This document shows, piece by piece, positions 50,085 to 59,590 of a DNA stretch of 64,000 nucleotides. The notes under the pieces were generated by a model. It saw only the letters and a program-made list of their open reading frames with translations. It was not told the DNA's origin and made no database searches. The stretch is from Xanthomonas sp. SI. GTDB taxonomy: Bacteria > Pseudomonadota > Gammaproteobacteria > Xanthomonadales > Xanthomonadaceae. Position 1 is the stretch's first letter. Every line of letters begins with the position of its first letter. A program made the translations under genes and the position numbers. The stretch spans positions 2,976,001 to 3,040,000 of the forward strand of contig NZ_CP051261.1 of the NCBI RefSeq assembly GCF_014236855.1. The letters are read 5' to 3'.

Positions 50085-50269
50085 GTGCCGCTCCCTCGTC
50101 GCGCATAGCGTTCGCTTTCCGAAAAAAGTGTACGCGATGCGCTCGCGCGATCAACCGAAGGTTGCAACTGCATCCATGCGGTCCCGGCCCATGGGATCGC
50201 ATCGGCCCGCGGAGGCAGCATGCCTGCGATCGGCCTTGATGGCATGACCGTCAAGCAGTCATTCGTGCC

Positions 50270-51736
50270 TCACGGTCCACGAGCCGCTACCGCGTCGGAA
50301 GACATCGGTTGCCAGCCGCCACCGAGCGCGCGGAACGCGGCGACGGCGGCTCGCGCCGATTCGGTCTGCGCCTGCGCTCTCGCGTCGGCCGCGTTCAACA
50401 GCGATGCGTCGGCATGCAGCACGTCGATCAGGCTCGCGGCCCCGCGCTGGTATGCGGTAAACGCCAATCCCCTGGCACGGGTCAGCGATGCCTCGCCTTG
50501 CTTCAATATCGTGGTCTGGTCCCGACGATTGACCAATGCCGAAAAGGCGTTCTCGACATCCTCGGTCGCGCGCAGAACCGCTTGGCGATAGGCGGCCAAG
50601 GCCTCGGCATCCTGACCCTTGGCCAGATCGATCTGCGCATTGATGCGGCCGAAATCGAAAAGCCGCCAGCGCAGTCCCAACACACCTGCCGTCTGGCTGG
50701 CGCCGCTGGTGAACAGGTTGCCGCTGGATACCGCGGTGGCGCTTCCCAGCAAGCCGCTCAACGAGAACTTCGGGTAATACTCGGCGACCGCCTCGCCGAT
50801 GCGGGCATTGGCCGCCGCGAGCCGGCGTTCTGCGACGACGAGGTCGGGGCGACGTTGCAGCAGGTCGGCCGGGGACCCCATCCCGGCGATTGCTGGCGTC
50901 GCCGGAATCGGCGCGGCCGCTTCCAGTTCGGCGCGATGCGTCCCAGGCGGGACACCCAGCATCACATCCAAGGCATTCATCGCCGCATCCAGGCCCGTCT
51001 GCAGGCCGGGAACCGTCGCCTGCACTTGCGACAGCGCGCCTTCCGTCTGCCGCACTTCGTACTCGGCAGCCAGTCCCTTTTTGTAGAGCAGGCCGACTTT
51101 CGCCAGCAAGTCCTGCTGGGTCCTTACCTGGTGCCGGGCGATGTCGAGGCGCGTCTGCAGGCCGCGGATGGTGATGTAGATGTCGGCGGTCTGCGCGGCT
51201 ACCGCCAGCCGCACTGCCCCGGCACCGGCTTGCGAAGCTTGATAGTCGGCCAATGCCGCCTCATGGCCGCGCCGCAGGCCGCCGAACACGTCCGCCTCCC
51301 AGCCTGCCTCCAGGTCCAACTCGTAGGCGCTTCCCAATCTGTCGTATCCGGGCGCGGCATCGAGCACCTGCCCCAACGGGGTTTCCAGCGACTGGCGCGC
51401 GCGCGCCGCCGAACCGCTGACGGCTGCCGACGGGAGCAGGGCCGCGTTGGCCGCGCCAAGCCCGGCGCGTGCCTGGGCGACGCGCGCGGCCGCCTGCGCC
51501 AGGTCCAGGTTCTGCTCGAGCGCCGACGCCACCAGGTGCGTCAGCAGCGGGTCGTCGAAGCCTTGCCACCATGCCGCCAGGTCGACCGCAGACGGGCCAC
51601 TGGCCTGCCCGGCCTGCGTCTGCCCGACGTAGTGGCTGGGCAGCGGCGCCTCGGGTCGGCGGTAGTCGGGGCCGACCGCGCAGCCGGCCGTCACGCCGGC
51701 GCAGAGCAAAAGGAAGAGAGAGCGACGGAACTGCAT
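50270..51736 (-). CDS. Outer-membrane efflux factor (NodT family lipoprotein)
   Basis: Outer-membrane channel lipoprotein of 488 aa from ATG 51734-51736; the lipobox is TAGC and the mature protein starts CAVGPDYRRPEAP as in NodT-like factors. Two efflux-protein repeats follow with RRPDLVVAERRLAAANARIGEA near residue 315. It is transcribed divergently from tetR at 51823 and shares the TGACCAT/ATGGTCA operator region, so it belongs to the RND system at 52516-56681 despite facing the other way. Confidence 0.92.
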   Translation of the reverse strand: MQFRRSLFLLLCAGVTAGCAVGPDYRRPEAPLPSHYVGQTQAGQASGPSAVDLAAWWQGFDDPLLTHLVASALEQNLDLAQAAARVAQARAGLGAANAALLPSAAVSGSAARARQSLETPLGQVLDAAPGYDRLGSAYELDLEAGWEADVFGGLRRGHEAALADYQASQAGAGAVRLAVAAQTADIYITIRGLQTRLDIARHQVRTQQDLLAKVGLLYKKGLAAEYEVRQTEGALSQVQATVPGLQTGLDAAMNALDVMLGVPPGTHRAELEAAAPIPATPAIAGMGSPADLLQRRPDLVVAERRLAAANARIGEAVAEYYPKFSLSGLLGSATAVSSGNLFTSGASQTAGVLGLRWRLFDFGRINAQIDLAKGQDAEALAAYRQAVLRATEDVENAFSALVNRRDQTTILKQGEASLTRARGLAFTAYQRGAASLIDVLHADASLLNAADARAQAQTESARAAVAAFRALGGGWQPMSSDAVAARGP

Positions 51737-51759
51737 GGCGATCCTGAAAGCCGGCTGAT

Positions 51760-51783
51760 GTGACCATATTACGAAATGGTCAC
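51760..51783. promoter_or_regulatory. TetR operator between outer-membrane factor and tetR
   Basis: GTGACCAT (51760-51767) and ATGGTCAC (51776-51783) form a perfect 8-bp inverted repeat with an 8-bp spacer in the divergent 86-bp gap. The same TGACCA/TGGTCA words recur after tetR (52459-52473), tying both promoters to one repressor. Confidence 0.75.
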
Positions 51784-51822
51784 TTTTTGTCAAATCCACG
51801 GGCCGCGCGGTACCCTGTGGCC

Positions 51823-52440
51823 ATGACCAAGACCCCTTCTCCCGCGCCCCAACCCAGGGGACCTTCGGACCACGATGTCCGAGACCAGATCGTCGAGGCG
51901 GCGACCGAATATTTCGGCCTGTACGGCTACGACAAGACGACAGTTTCCGACCTGGCCAAAGCGATCGGCTTTTCCAAGGCCTACATCTACAAGTTCTTCG
52001 ATTCCAAGCAGGCGATCGGCGAGGTCATCTGCTCCAATCGCCTCAGCGCGATCATGGCCGCGGTCGACGAAGCCGTCGCCGGCGCGCCTTCCGCCTCCGA
52101 GCGCTTGAGACGCGTTTTCAAGGCTCTTGTGGAGTCCGGCAGCGAACTGTTCTTCGACGATCGCAAGCTCTACGACATCGCCAGGACCTCGGCCGCCGAA
52201 TCCTGGCCCTCCGCCCGCGCCTACGAAGAGCACATCAAGGCCCTGGTCCTGCAGATCGTGCGCGACGGTCGCGAAGCCGGCGAATTCGAGCGCAAGACCC
52301 CGCTGGACGAGACGGCCGGCGCCATCTACCTGGTCATGCGCCCGTTCATCAATCCGCTGTTGCTGCAGCACAACCTGGACAACGCCGCCGAGGCGACGGG
52401 TCAGTTGTCCGGCCTGATCCTGCGCAGCCTGTCGCCCTGA
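51823..52440 (+). CDS. TetR family regulator of RND system
   Basis: Repressor of 205 aa from ATG 51823. The helix-turn-helix (about residues 20-65, TTVSDLAKAIGFSKAYIYKFF) is followed by a helical effector domain (VFKALVESGSELFFDDRKLYDI). Sites on both sides of the gene suggest it controls the outer-membrane factor and the adaptor/permease genes and itself. Ligand unknown. Confidence 0.9.
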   Translation: MTKTPSPAPQPRGPSDHDVRDQIVEAATEYFGLYGYDKTTVSDLAKAIGFSKAYIYKFFDSKQAIGEVICSNRLSAIMAAVDEAVAGAPSASERLRRVFKALVESGSELFFDDRKLYDIARTSAAESWPSARAYEEHIKALVLQIVRDGREAGEFERKTPLDETAGAIYLVMRPFINPLLLQHNLDNAAEATGQLSGLILRSLSP

Positions 52441-52450
52441 TTCTTTCTTT

Positions 52451-52474
52451 GTGACTATTGACCATATTGGTCAC
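52451..52474. promoter_or_regulatory. TetR operator upstream of adaptor-permease genes
   Basis: TGACCA-TAT-TGGTCA (52459-52473) is a perfect palindrome, extended by GTGAC (52451) and GTCAC (52470-52474). It lies 42 nt before the adaptor start and shares its core with the site at 51760-51783. Confidence 0.78.
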
Positions 52475-52515
52475 AAGTATAGAATAGGTGCCCTATCCCG
52501 TCAGGAAGGGTTCCC

Positions 52516-53619
52516 ATGCTTCGGCGCCAGTTTGTTGCGTATGCCATCTGCCTGTTGCCTCTTGTCCTAGCGGCATGCGGTAACGAACACGCCGCCGATC
52601 CGCGCACGGAGGCGCCGCTGGTCAGGATCGGGGCCGTGCACGGCGGTGCCAATGCGCCGCGGTCGTTCACCGGGGTCGTCGCGGCCCGGATTCAAAGCGA
52701 TCTGGCGTTTCGCGTGCCGGGCAAGGTGCTCGAGCGCCTAGTCGATACCGGCCAGACCGTCAAGCGCGGCCAGGCGCTCATGCGCATGGACCCGATCGAC
52801 CTGGGCCTGCAGGCGCAGGCGCAGCAGGAAACGGTCGCCGCAGCCCGGGCGCGCGCCACGCAGACCGCCGACGATGCGGCGCGCTATCGCGACCTGGTCG
52901 CAGAAGGAGCCGTCTCGGCATCCGCCTACGATCAGATCAAGGCCGCCGCCGACACGGCGCGGGCGCAACTCAAGGCGGCAGAGGCGCAAGCCGGCGTCGC
53001 CAGGAACGCGTCCGGCTATGCCGTCCTGCTCGCCGACGCCGATGGGGTGGTCGTGGAAACGCTGGCCGAGCCGGGGCAAGTAGTCGGCGCCGGGCAACCG
53101 GTGATGCGCCTGGCGCATGCGGGCCAGCGCGAAGCCATCGTGCAATTGCCCGAGACGCTGCGGCCGGCCGCAGGTTCGCTGGCGCATGCCCGGCTGTACG
53201 GCGATCGCCAGGCCGCGGTGCCGGCGACCTTGCGGCAGCTGTCCGATGCGGCCGATCGGCTGACCCGCACCTACGAGGCCAGGTACGTGCTCGACGGCGC
53301 GCTGGCGCGGGCGCCGCTGGGCGCCACCGTCACCGTCGAGATTCCGACCGGCACGGACGCCGCCGCTTCGCTGCAAGTCCCGATCGGCGCCGTATTCGAT
53401 CCGGGCAAGGGTCCGGGCGTATGGGCCGTCGAGGGCAAGCCTGCAAAGGCCGTCTGGCGCTCGGTCCAGGTGCTCGGCCTGACCGACGAGGTGGCGCAGG
53501 TGAAAGGCAATCTCCAGGCTGGCGACCAAGTCGTGTCGCTGGGCGCGCACCTGCTTCGCGAAGGCCAACTGGTCAGGCCGATCGATGGCCAGGCGCTGGC
53601 CGGCGGAGCGCGTCCATGA
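52516..53619 (+). CDS. RND efflux periplasmic adaptor lipoprotein
   Basis: Membrane-fusion protein of 367 aa. Signal peptide with lipobox LAAC near residue 21; lipoyl half GKVLERLVDTGQTVKRGQALMRMDP, short Ala/Gln-rich hairpin, second half YAVLLADADGVVV, then beta-barrel domains. AGGAAGG lies 10 nt before the start. The stop overlaps the permease start (ATGA). Confidence 0.92.
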   Translation: MLRRQFVAYAICLLPLVLAACGNEHAADPRTEAPLVRIGAVHGGANAPRSFTGVVAARIQSDLAFRVPGKVLERLVDTGQTVKRGQALMRMDPIDLGLQAQAQQETVAAARARATQTADDAARYRDLVAEGAVSASAYDQIKAAADTARAQLKAAEAQAGVARNASGYAVLLADADGVVVETLAEPGQVVGAGQPVMRLAHAGQREAIVQLPETLRPAAGSLAHARLYGDRQAAVPATLRQLSDAADRLTRTYEARYVLDGALARAPLGATVTVEIPTGTDAAASLQVPIGAVFDPGKGPGVWAVEGKPAKAVWRSVQVLGLTDEVAQVKGNLQAGDQVVSLGAHLLREGQLVRPIDGQALAGGARP

Positions 53620-56600
53620 GCGAGGGGCGTTTCAACCTGTCGGCGCTGGCGGTGCGCGAGCGTTCGATCACGCTGTTCCTGATCTTCCTGATCTCCGTTG
53701 CCGGCGTGCTCGCGTTCTTCCAGCTCGGACGCGCGGAAGATCCGCCGTTCACGATCAAGCAGATGACGGTGGTCACCGCCTGGCCGGGCGCGACCGCGCA
53801 GGAGATGCAGGACCAGGTCGCCGAACCGCTGGAAAAACGCCTGCAGGAACTGCGCTGGTACGACCGCGCGGAAACCTATACGCGTCCAGGCCTGGCCTTC
53901 ACCATGATTTCGCTGCTCGACAGCACCCCGCCTGCGCAGGTGCAGGAGGAGTTCTACCAGGCCCGCAAGAAACTCGGCGACGAGGCCAGGAAACTGCCGG
54001 CCGGCGTCATCGGCCCCATGCTCAACGACGAGTACGCCGACGTGACCTTCGCGCTGTTCGCGCTCAAGGCCAAGGGCGAACCGCAACGGCTGCTGGTGCG
54101 CGACGCCGAGACGCTGCGCCAGCAATTGCTGCACGTTCCGGGCGTGAAGAAGGTCAACATCATCGGCGAGCAGCCCGAGCGCATCTTCGTCTCCTTCTCC
54201 CACGACCGCCTGGCCACGCTGGGCGTCGCGCCGCAGGACATCTTCGCCGCGCTCAACAGCCAGAACGTGCTGACCCCGGCCGGCTCCATCGAGACCAAGG
54301 GACCGCAGGTCTTCCTCCGTGTCGATGGCGCGTTCGACAGCCTGGAGAAGATCCGGCAGACCCCGATCGTCGCCCAGGGACGGACGCTGAAACTGTCGGA
54401 TGTGGCGACCGTGGAACGCGGCTACGAGGATCCCGCCACCTTCCTGGTCCGCAACAACGGCGAACCGGCGCTGCTGCTGGGCGTGGTGATGCGCGAGGAC
54501 TGGAACGGCCTGGATCTGGGCAAGGCGCTGGAGGCGGAAGTGGCCAAGGTCAACGCCGGGTTGCCGCTGGGCATGGCGCTGAGCAAGGTGACCGACCAGG
54601 CCGTCAACATCGGTTCGGCGGTCGACGAGTTCATGGTCAAGTTCTTCGTCGCCCTGCTGGTGGTGATGGTGGTGTGCTTCGTCAGCATGGGCTGGCGTGT
54701 CGGCCTCGTGGTCGCGGCGGCGGTACCGCTGACGCTGGCGGCGGTATTCGTGGTCATGGCCGCGAGCGGCAAGAACTTCGACCGCATCACGCTCGGCTCG
54801 CTGATCCTGGCGCTGGGCCTGCTGGTGGACGACGCCATCATCGCCATCGAAATGATGGTGGTGAAGATGGAGGAAGGCTATAGCCGCGTCGCTGCCTCGG
54901 CCTATGCCTGGAGCCATACGGCGGCGCCCATGCTGTCCGGCACGCTGGTCACGGCCGTGGGCTTCATGCCCAACGGATTCGCGCGCTCCACGGCCGGCGA
55001 ATACACCAGCAACATGTTCTGGATCGTCGGCATCGCCCTGATCGCGTCCTGGGTCGTCGCGGTGGTGTTCACTCCCTACCTGGGCGTGAAGCTGCTGCCG
55101 GACATCAAGAAGATCGAAGGCGGCCACGCCGCCATCTACGACACCCGCCACTACAACCGCTTCCGGCAGGTGCTCGGGCGCGTCATCGCGCGCAAATGGC
55201 TGGTCGCCGGCACGGTGCTCGGGCTGTTCGCGCTGTCCATCGTCGGCATGGGCGTGGTCAACAAGCAGTTCTTCCCGACCTCCGACCGGCCCGAGGTGCT
55301 GGTCGAGGTACAGATGCCCTACGGCACCTCGATCGAGCAGACCAGTGCGGCGACGGCGAAGGTCGAAGCCTGGCTGGCGAAACAGAAGGAGGCGCGGATC
55401 GTAACCTCCTACATCGGCCAGGGCGCGCCACGGTTCTTCCTGGCGATGTCGCCCGAACTGCCCGATCCGTCGTTCGCCAAGATCGTGGTGCTCGCCGGCG
55501 ACGACAAGCAACGCGAAGCGCTCAAGTTCAGGCTGCGCCGGGCCGTGGCCGATGGCTTGGTGCCGGAGGCACAGGTGCGCGCCACCCAGATCGTATTCGG
55601 GCCGCCTTCGCCGTTTCCGGTGGCGTATCGCGTCATGGGGCCCGACCCGGACGTGCTGCGCAAGATCGCAAGCGACGTCGCCGATGTCATGCATGCCAGC
55701 CCGATGATGCGCACGGTCAATACGGATTGGGGACCGCGCGTCCCCACCCTGCGCTTCACCCTCGACCAGGACCGGCTCCAGGCCGTCGGGCTGACCTCCA
55801 GCGCCGTGGCCTCGCAGTTGCAGTTCCTGCTGAGCGGCGTGCCGCTGACCGAGGTGCGCGAGGACATCCGCTCGGTGCAGGTAGTGGGACGCGCAGGCGG
55901 CGAGATCCGTTTCGATCCTGCGAAGATCGCCGGCTTCACGCTGGTCGGGGCGGCAGGCCAGCGCATTCCGCTGTCCCAGGCCGGCAGCGTCGATGTGCGC
56001 ATGGAGGATCCCATCCTGCGCCGCCGCGATCGCACGCCGACCATCACCGTGCGCGGCGACATCGCCGAAGGCCTGCAGCCTCCGGACGTTTCCACCGCCA
56101 TCATGGCCCAGCTGCAGCCGATCATCGCCACGCTACCGCCCGGTTACCGGATCGAACAGGCGGGCTCGATCGAGGAGGCCGGCAAGGCCACCAAGGCGAT
56201 GCTGCCGCTGTTCCCGATCATGGTCGCGCTCACCCTGCTCATCATCATCCTGCAGGTGCGCTCGATCGCGGCCATGGTCATGGTGTTCGCCACCAGTCCG
56301 CTCGGCCTGATCGGTGTCGCACCGACGCTGCTCATCTTCCAGCAGCCCTTCGGCATCAATGCCCTGGTCGGCCTGATCGCGCTGTCGGGCATCCTGATGC
56401 GCAACACGCTGATCCTGATCGGGCAGATCCACCACAACGAACGCGAAGGGCTGAGCCCGTTCGATGCGGTCGTCGAAGCCACCGTGCAGCGCGCGCGGCC
56501 GGTGATCCTGACCGCGCTGGCCGCGATCCTGGCGTTCATCCCGCTGACCCATTCGGTGTTCTGGGGCACCCTCGCCTACACGCTGATCGGCGGCACCTTC

Positions 56601-56681
56601 GCCGGGACGGTTCTGACCCTGGTGTTCCTGCCGGCCATGTATTCCATCTGGTTCCGGATCAGGCCGGAACCTTCGCGCTGA
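53616..56681 (+). CDS. RND efflux transporter permease
   Basis: Inner-membrane RND pump of 1021 aa beginning MSEGRFNLSALAVRERSITLF. TM4 has LLVDDAIIAIEMMV with Asp405-Asp406; TM10 has ILMRNTLILIG with Arg929 where AcrB has Lys940. Two porter loops are complete. ATG 53616 overlaps the adaptor stop by 4 nt. The next gene converges with no gap (stops at 56681 and 56682). Export substrate unknown. Confidence 0.94.
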   Translation: MSEGRFNLSALAVRERSITLFLIFLISVAGVLAFFQLGRAEDPPFTIKQMTVVTAWPGATAQEMQDQVAEPLEKRLQELRWYDRAETYTRPGLAFTMISLLDSTPPAQVQEEFYQARKKLGDEARKLPAGVIGPMLNDEYADVTFALFALKAKGEPQRLLVRDAETLRQQLLHVPGVKKVNIIGEQPERIFVSFSHDRLATLGVAPQDIFAALNSQNVLTPAGSIETKGPQVFLRVDGAFDSLEKIRQTPIVAQGRTLKLSDVATVERGYEDPATFLVRNNGEPALLLGVVMREDWNGLDLGKALEAEVAKVNAGLPLGMALSKVTDQAVNIGSAVDEFMVKFFVALLVVMVVCFVSMGWRVGLVVAAAVPLTLAAVFVVMAASGKNFDRITLGSLILALGLLVDDAIIAIEMMVVKMEEGYSRVAASAYAWSHTAAPMLSGTLVTAVGFMPNGFARSTAGEYTSNMFWIVGIALIASWVVAVVFTPYLGVKLLPDIKKIEGGHAAIYDTRHYNRFRQVLGRVIARKWLVAGTVLGLFALSIVGMGVVNKQFFPTSDRPEVLVEVQMPYGTSIEQTSAATAKVEAWLAKQKEARIVTSYIGQGAPRFFLAMSPELPDPSFAKIVVLAGDDKQREALKFRLRRAVADGLVPEAQVRATQIVFGPPSPFPVAYRVMGPDPDVLRKIASDVADVMHASPMMRTVNTDWGPRVPTLRFTLDQDRLQAVGLTSSAVASQLQFLLSGVPLTEVREDIRSVQVVGRAGGEIRFDPAKIAGFTLVGAAGQRIPLSQAGSVDVRMEDPILRRRDRTPTITVRGDIAEGLQPPDVSTAIMAQLQPIIATLPPGYRIEQAGSIEEAGKATKAMLPLFPIMVALTLLIIILQVRSIAAMVMVFATSPLGLIGVAPTLLIFQQPFGINALVGLIALSGILMRNTLILIGQIHHNEREGLSPFDAVVEATVQRARPVILTALAAILAFIPLTHSVFWGTLAYTLIGGTFAGTVLTLVFLPAMYSIWFRIRPEPSR

Positions 56682-57314
56682 TCAAGGCTTCACGAATCGA
56701 TAGGCGAAGCGATCGGTCTCGCCCTTTACCAGGGGATCGAACACTTTGACCGAGTGCGGATCGTCGCGGTTCGCGAGCAGGCCGGTTTCCGCCTCCAGCA
56801 CGAAGCCGGCCGCCTCCACCTCCTCGCGGACGGATGCAGGCTCGATCCGATGCAGCGACGAGGCCTCGCGCGTACCCGCACCGACGGCGGCGGCATGATC
56901 GACGATGACGTAGGACCCGCCGGGCCGCAGCCGCGCGTAGACGGCTCGATTGAAGCGCGCCGCGGTCGCGCCCCTGGACTGGATCAATGCGGTATGCAGA
57001 TCGTGATAGAACAGGTGCAGCCACAGCACATCCGCCGGCTGCATGGTCTCCGGCATCGCCACGAGGTCCGCCGAGACGACTTCGACGTTGTCTCGGCCCG
57101 GCTCCTTCGCAAGCGCGCGCATGCGGCCGACCGGATCGTTGCTGAAGTGCGCGACTTCGGCCGGCACGACGCTGTAGACCCGTCCTGCGGGTCCCGCGAT
57201 GTCGGAGAACAGACGGGTCCAGTCGCCGTCGCCTGGGTAGATGTCGATGACAGTGGAGCCTGCATCGACGCGTGCGAACCGGATCAACTCGGATAGTTTG
57301 GCTTGGTCGTACAT
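56682..57314 (-). CDS. Class I SAM-dependent methyltransferase-like protein
   Basis: Protein of 210 aa from ATG 57312-57314 (GGAG 8 nt before). The Rossmann-fold entry VIDIYPGDGDWTRLF (about 20-35) stands in for the usual GxGxG, and VVSADLVAMPE and RLRPGGSYVIVDHAA follow the methyltransferase order. Substrate not recognisable. It is the last of four co-oriented genes starting at the SDR gene (59326). Confidence 0.82.
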   Translation of the reverse strand: MYDQAKLSELIRFARVDAGSTVIDIYPGDGDWTRLFSDIAGPAGRVYSVVPAEVAHFSNDPVGRMRALAKEPGRDNVEVVSADLVAMPETMQPADVLWLHLFYHDLHTALIQSRGATAARFNRAVYARLRPGGSYVIVDHAAAVGAGTREASSLHRIEPASVREEVEAAGFVLEAETGLLANRDDPHSVKVFDPLVKGETDRFAYRFVKP

Positions 57315-57421
57315 CGCGATCTCCGTTACGGTTGGGTACTGGGCCAGTGCGTGACCTGCGAGTGGGCGATCCACGGCCGATTCACCGTTTGCCCGGACCC
57401 GGCGGCCGCACGTAGCCGGCG

Positions 57422-57835
57422 CTACGCGAGCCCGGACGCGTCCACCCGCGAGGCCCGCGCCAGTGCCTGGGTGTCGATGTATTCGCGGATGCTTGCCAGT
57501 CTGCCGGCGCGGACGGTGATGGCGAAGATCCAGTCGTCCTCGAACGTCTTGTTGGTGGCTTTGATCTTCCCGCTGGCGAAGCCGGCGACCAGAACCCGGT
57601 CGCCTTGCGCTACGAACTCGCGGGGTTGCGTGGACGTTTCCATCGACCTGGATGCCGTCTCAAGCAAATCCGCCAGCCCCGCGTGTCCGCGATACGTTCC
57701 GGCTAGCGGCCAGTTTTCGCCCGGGACGATCCACTCGATGTCTTCGGCGACCAGCGCCAGCAGACCCTGCCTGTCGCCGCGGCCGAGCGCGGCGAAGAAG
57801 TCCTTCACGGTCTGGATGTTCTTCTCGGTACTCAT
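57422..57835 (-). CDS. SnoaL/NTF2-like protein
   Basis: A 137-aa protein of the nuclear-transport-factor-2 fold (ketosteroid-isomerase-like): VKDFFAALGRGDRQGLLALVAEDIEWIVPG at the start and a C-terminal sheet ending REYIDTQAL. Good ribosome site AAGGAG at 8 nt. Members bind small hydrophobic ligands or act as isomerases; here nothing more can be said. Third in the SDR-headed run. Confidence 0.87.
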   Translation of the reverse strand: MSTEKNIQTVKDFFAALGRGDRQGLLALVAEDIEWIVPGENWPLAGTYRGHAGLADLLETASRSMETSTQPREFVAQGDRVLVAGFASGKIKATNKTFEDDWIFAITVRAGRLASIREYIDTQALARASRVDASGLA

Positions 57836-57916
57836 GGGAATGTCTCCTTTGCTCCGGATCGCATCGCGCTCGATCCGTCCGCGGGCGTCCCGCCCCGCTG
57901 GGTGGGGACGCCGTGT

Positions 57917-58519
57917 TCATCGGTCGAACGTGACCAAGTCCTTGAAGATCAGTGGACCCCAGCTGTTCCCGCGTGCCTGGACCAGCAGCCCGCCTTCCGA
58001 AAGCCCGCCAAGTTTGACTGGCGAGAAACCGAGTTCTTCCGCAAGCGCAGCGATTTCCGCTGCGGCAGCGTCATCGTCGCTCGCCAGGAACACGACTCTC
58101 CTGCCGCCATGTACCGCGGGGGCCTGGGCGAGGACCGCGGCGCCCAGATGATTGAAGCCCTTGACCAGCCGCCCACCAGAGAAGGCTTGCGCGACGGCCT
58201 TGGAAGAAGGCTGTCCCCCCAGTTCCTCGGTGGGCACGCCGTAGGCATTGGTCACATCGACGATGGTCTTCCCCTGCCAGTTGGGGAGGGCTTTGGCGAC
58301 ATCCGGGTGCGACTCGAAACGGACTGCCAAAAAGACGATGTCCGCCTTGACCGCTTCCGCCAGCGTGTTGGGGATGATCGTGGGGCCGATCGCGGCCGCA
58401 GCGGACGCGAAATTTTCCGGAGCGCGCGTGGTGGCAATGGACACTTCGATGCCGTTGCGCGCGAACGCCTTGGCCAGCGCCTGGCCGACATTGCCGAAGC
58501 CGATGATTGCGTAGTTCAT
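57917..58519 (-). CDS. NADP-binding reductase (F420-dependent-NADP-reductase-like)
   Basis: A 200-aa Rossmann protein: MNYAIIGFGNVGQALAKAF has the GxGxxG cofactor loop, followed by IVFLAVRFESHPDV and VKGFNHLGA typical of the NADPH-dependent F420-reductase family. Proteins like this in non-F420 bacteria usually have unknown substrates. AGGAGG lies 4 nt before the start. Second in the run after the SDR gene. Confidence 0.87.
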   Translation of the reverse strand: MNYAIIGFGNVGQALAKAFARNGIEVSIATTRAPENFASAAAAIGPTIIPNTLAEAVKADIVFLAVRFESHPDVAKALPNWQGKTIVDVTNAYGVPTEELGGQPSSKAVAQAFSGGRLVKGFNHLGAAVLAQAPAVHGGRRVVFLASDDDAAAAEIAALAEELGFSPVKLGGLSEGGLLVQARGNSWGPLIFKDLVTFDR

Positions 58520-58591
58520 GGATCCTCCTGTTGGTTCACCGCGCCCTGCGGGCTCCGACTGTCGAATGGAGCGAGCGCCGGACGCAGCGCG

Positions 58592-59326
58592 TCAGAGTTG
58601 CGCCAGGCCGCCGTCGACGGCGACCTCGCTGGCGGTCATGAAGCTGCTGTCCGACGACGCGAGAAAGGCGGCCACGGCGCCGATCTCGGCCGGATCGGCC
58701 ATGCGCTGCAGCGGCGTCATCGCCGCGAAGACCTTCTGGCCCTCCTCGCCCAGCGCCGCCTTCGCCAGCTCGGTCGCCGTCGCCCCGGGCGACAGCACGT
58801 TGACCCGGATCCCGGTGCCCTTCAGGTCCTCCGCCCAGGTCCGCGCGAGGTTGCGCACCGCCGCCTTGCTCGCGCTGTAGGCGCTCATTCCCGGGGCGCC
58901 CGTGGTGCCGGCGCTCGATCCGGTCAGGATGATCGAACCGCCCTCGCCCATCAGCGGCAGCGCCTTCTGCACCGTGAAGATCGTCCCCTTCACGTTGGTG
59001 TCGAAGGTTTCGTCGATGTGCGCGACGGTGATCTCGCCGAGCCGAAGCTGGCTTCCCGCCCCTGCATTGGCGAAGACGATGTCGAGCGTCCCGCGCTCGG
59101 CTTTCACCGCTGCGTAGAGCCGATCGAGGTCGGCCTCGTCCGCAACCGAGCCCTGCACCGCGCGGGCATTGGGCCCGAGCTCGGCCACAGCGGCGTCGAG
59201 CGCTTCCTGCCGGCGGCCGAAGAGGAAGACCAAGGCGCCCTCCTCGACGAAGCGCTTCGCCGCGGCGCGGCCAATGCCCGTAGCGCCGCCGGTGATGACT
59301 GCAACCTTACCTTCAAGCTTTCCCAT
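58592..59326 (-). CDS. Short-chain dehydrogenase/reductase
   Basis: A 244-aa SDR from ATG 59324-59326 with AGGAGAAGG before it. Motifs: TGGATGIG cofactor loop, NAGAG, catalytic SSAGTTGAPGMSAYSASKAAV (Ser, Tyr, Lys) and SPGATATEL. It heads a four-gene minus-strand run and diverges from the TetR gene at 59591 across four GGATC operators. Substrate unknown. Confidence 0.92.
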   Translation of the reverse strand: MGKLEGKVAVITGGATGIGRAAAKRFVEEGALVFLFGRRQEALDAAVAELGPNARAVQGSVADEADLDRLYAAVKAERGTLDIVFANAGAGSQLRLGEITVAHIDETFDTNVKGTIFTVQKALPLMGEGGSIILTGSSAGTTGAPGMSAYSASKAAVRNLARTWAEDLKGTGIRVNVLSPGATATELAKAALGEEGQKVFAAMTPLQRMADPAEIGAVAAFLASSDSSFMTASEVAVDGGLAQL

Positions 59327-59426
59327 GACCTTCTCCTGTCGTGTCGGACAGCGTGTCTGCCCGGTTGGCAGAAGTGCGCTGTGTCTGTGCGGTGCGCTGA
59401 GCCAGGACTTCTGGCTCGCTCGATCC

Positions 59427-59573
59427 GGATCAGTGATCCAACTATATGGATCACTGATCCGTTTGTCAAACGCAGGGAGACGACGTCGGGTCTTTTGTTT
59501 CAATTTGCACAAGCGCGCGGTATCTTATGGATCACTGATCCACATGCGACCGCATCCTCCGGATCGCTGATCC
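59427..59573. promoter_or_regulatory. Four-copy TetR operator GGATCNNTGATCC
   Basis: Palindromes GGATCAGTGATCC (59427-59439), GGATCACTGATCC (59448-59460 and 59529-59541) and GGATCGCTGATCC (59561-59573). Two lie on the SDR side and two just before the tetR start. Spacing is 21, 81 and 32 bp. The arrangement fits a TetR repressor holding both divergent promoters. Confidence 0.85.
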
Positions 59574-59590
59574 ATTTGTCAAGGCAACCC

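Noticed and set aside
47130..50108. 992-codon plus-strand open frame opposite the GH31 gene
   Set aside because: Antisense shadow of a well-supported glycosidase.
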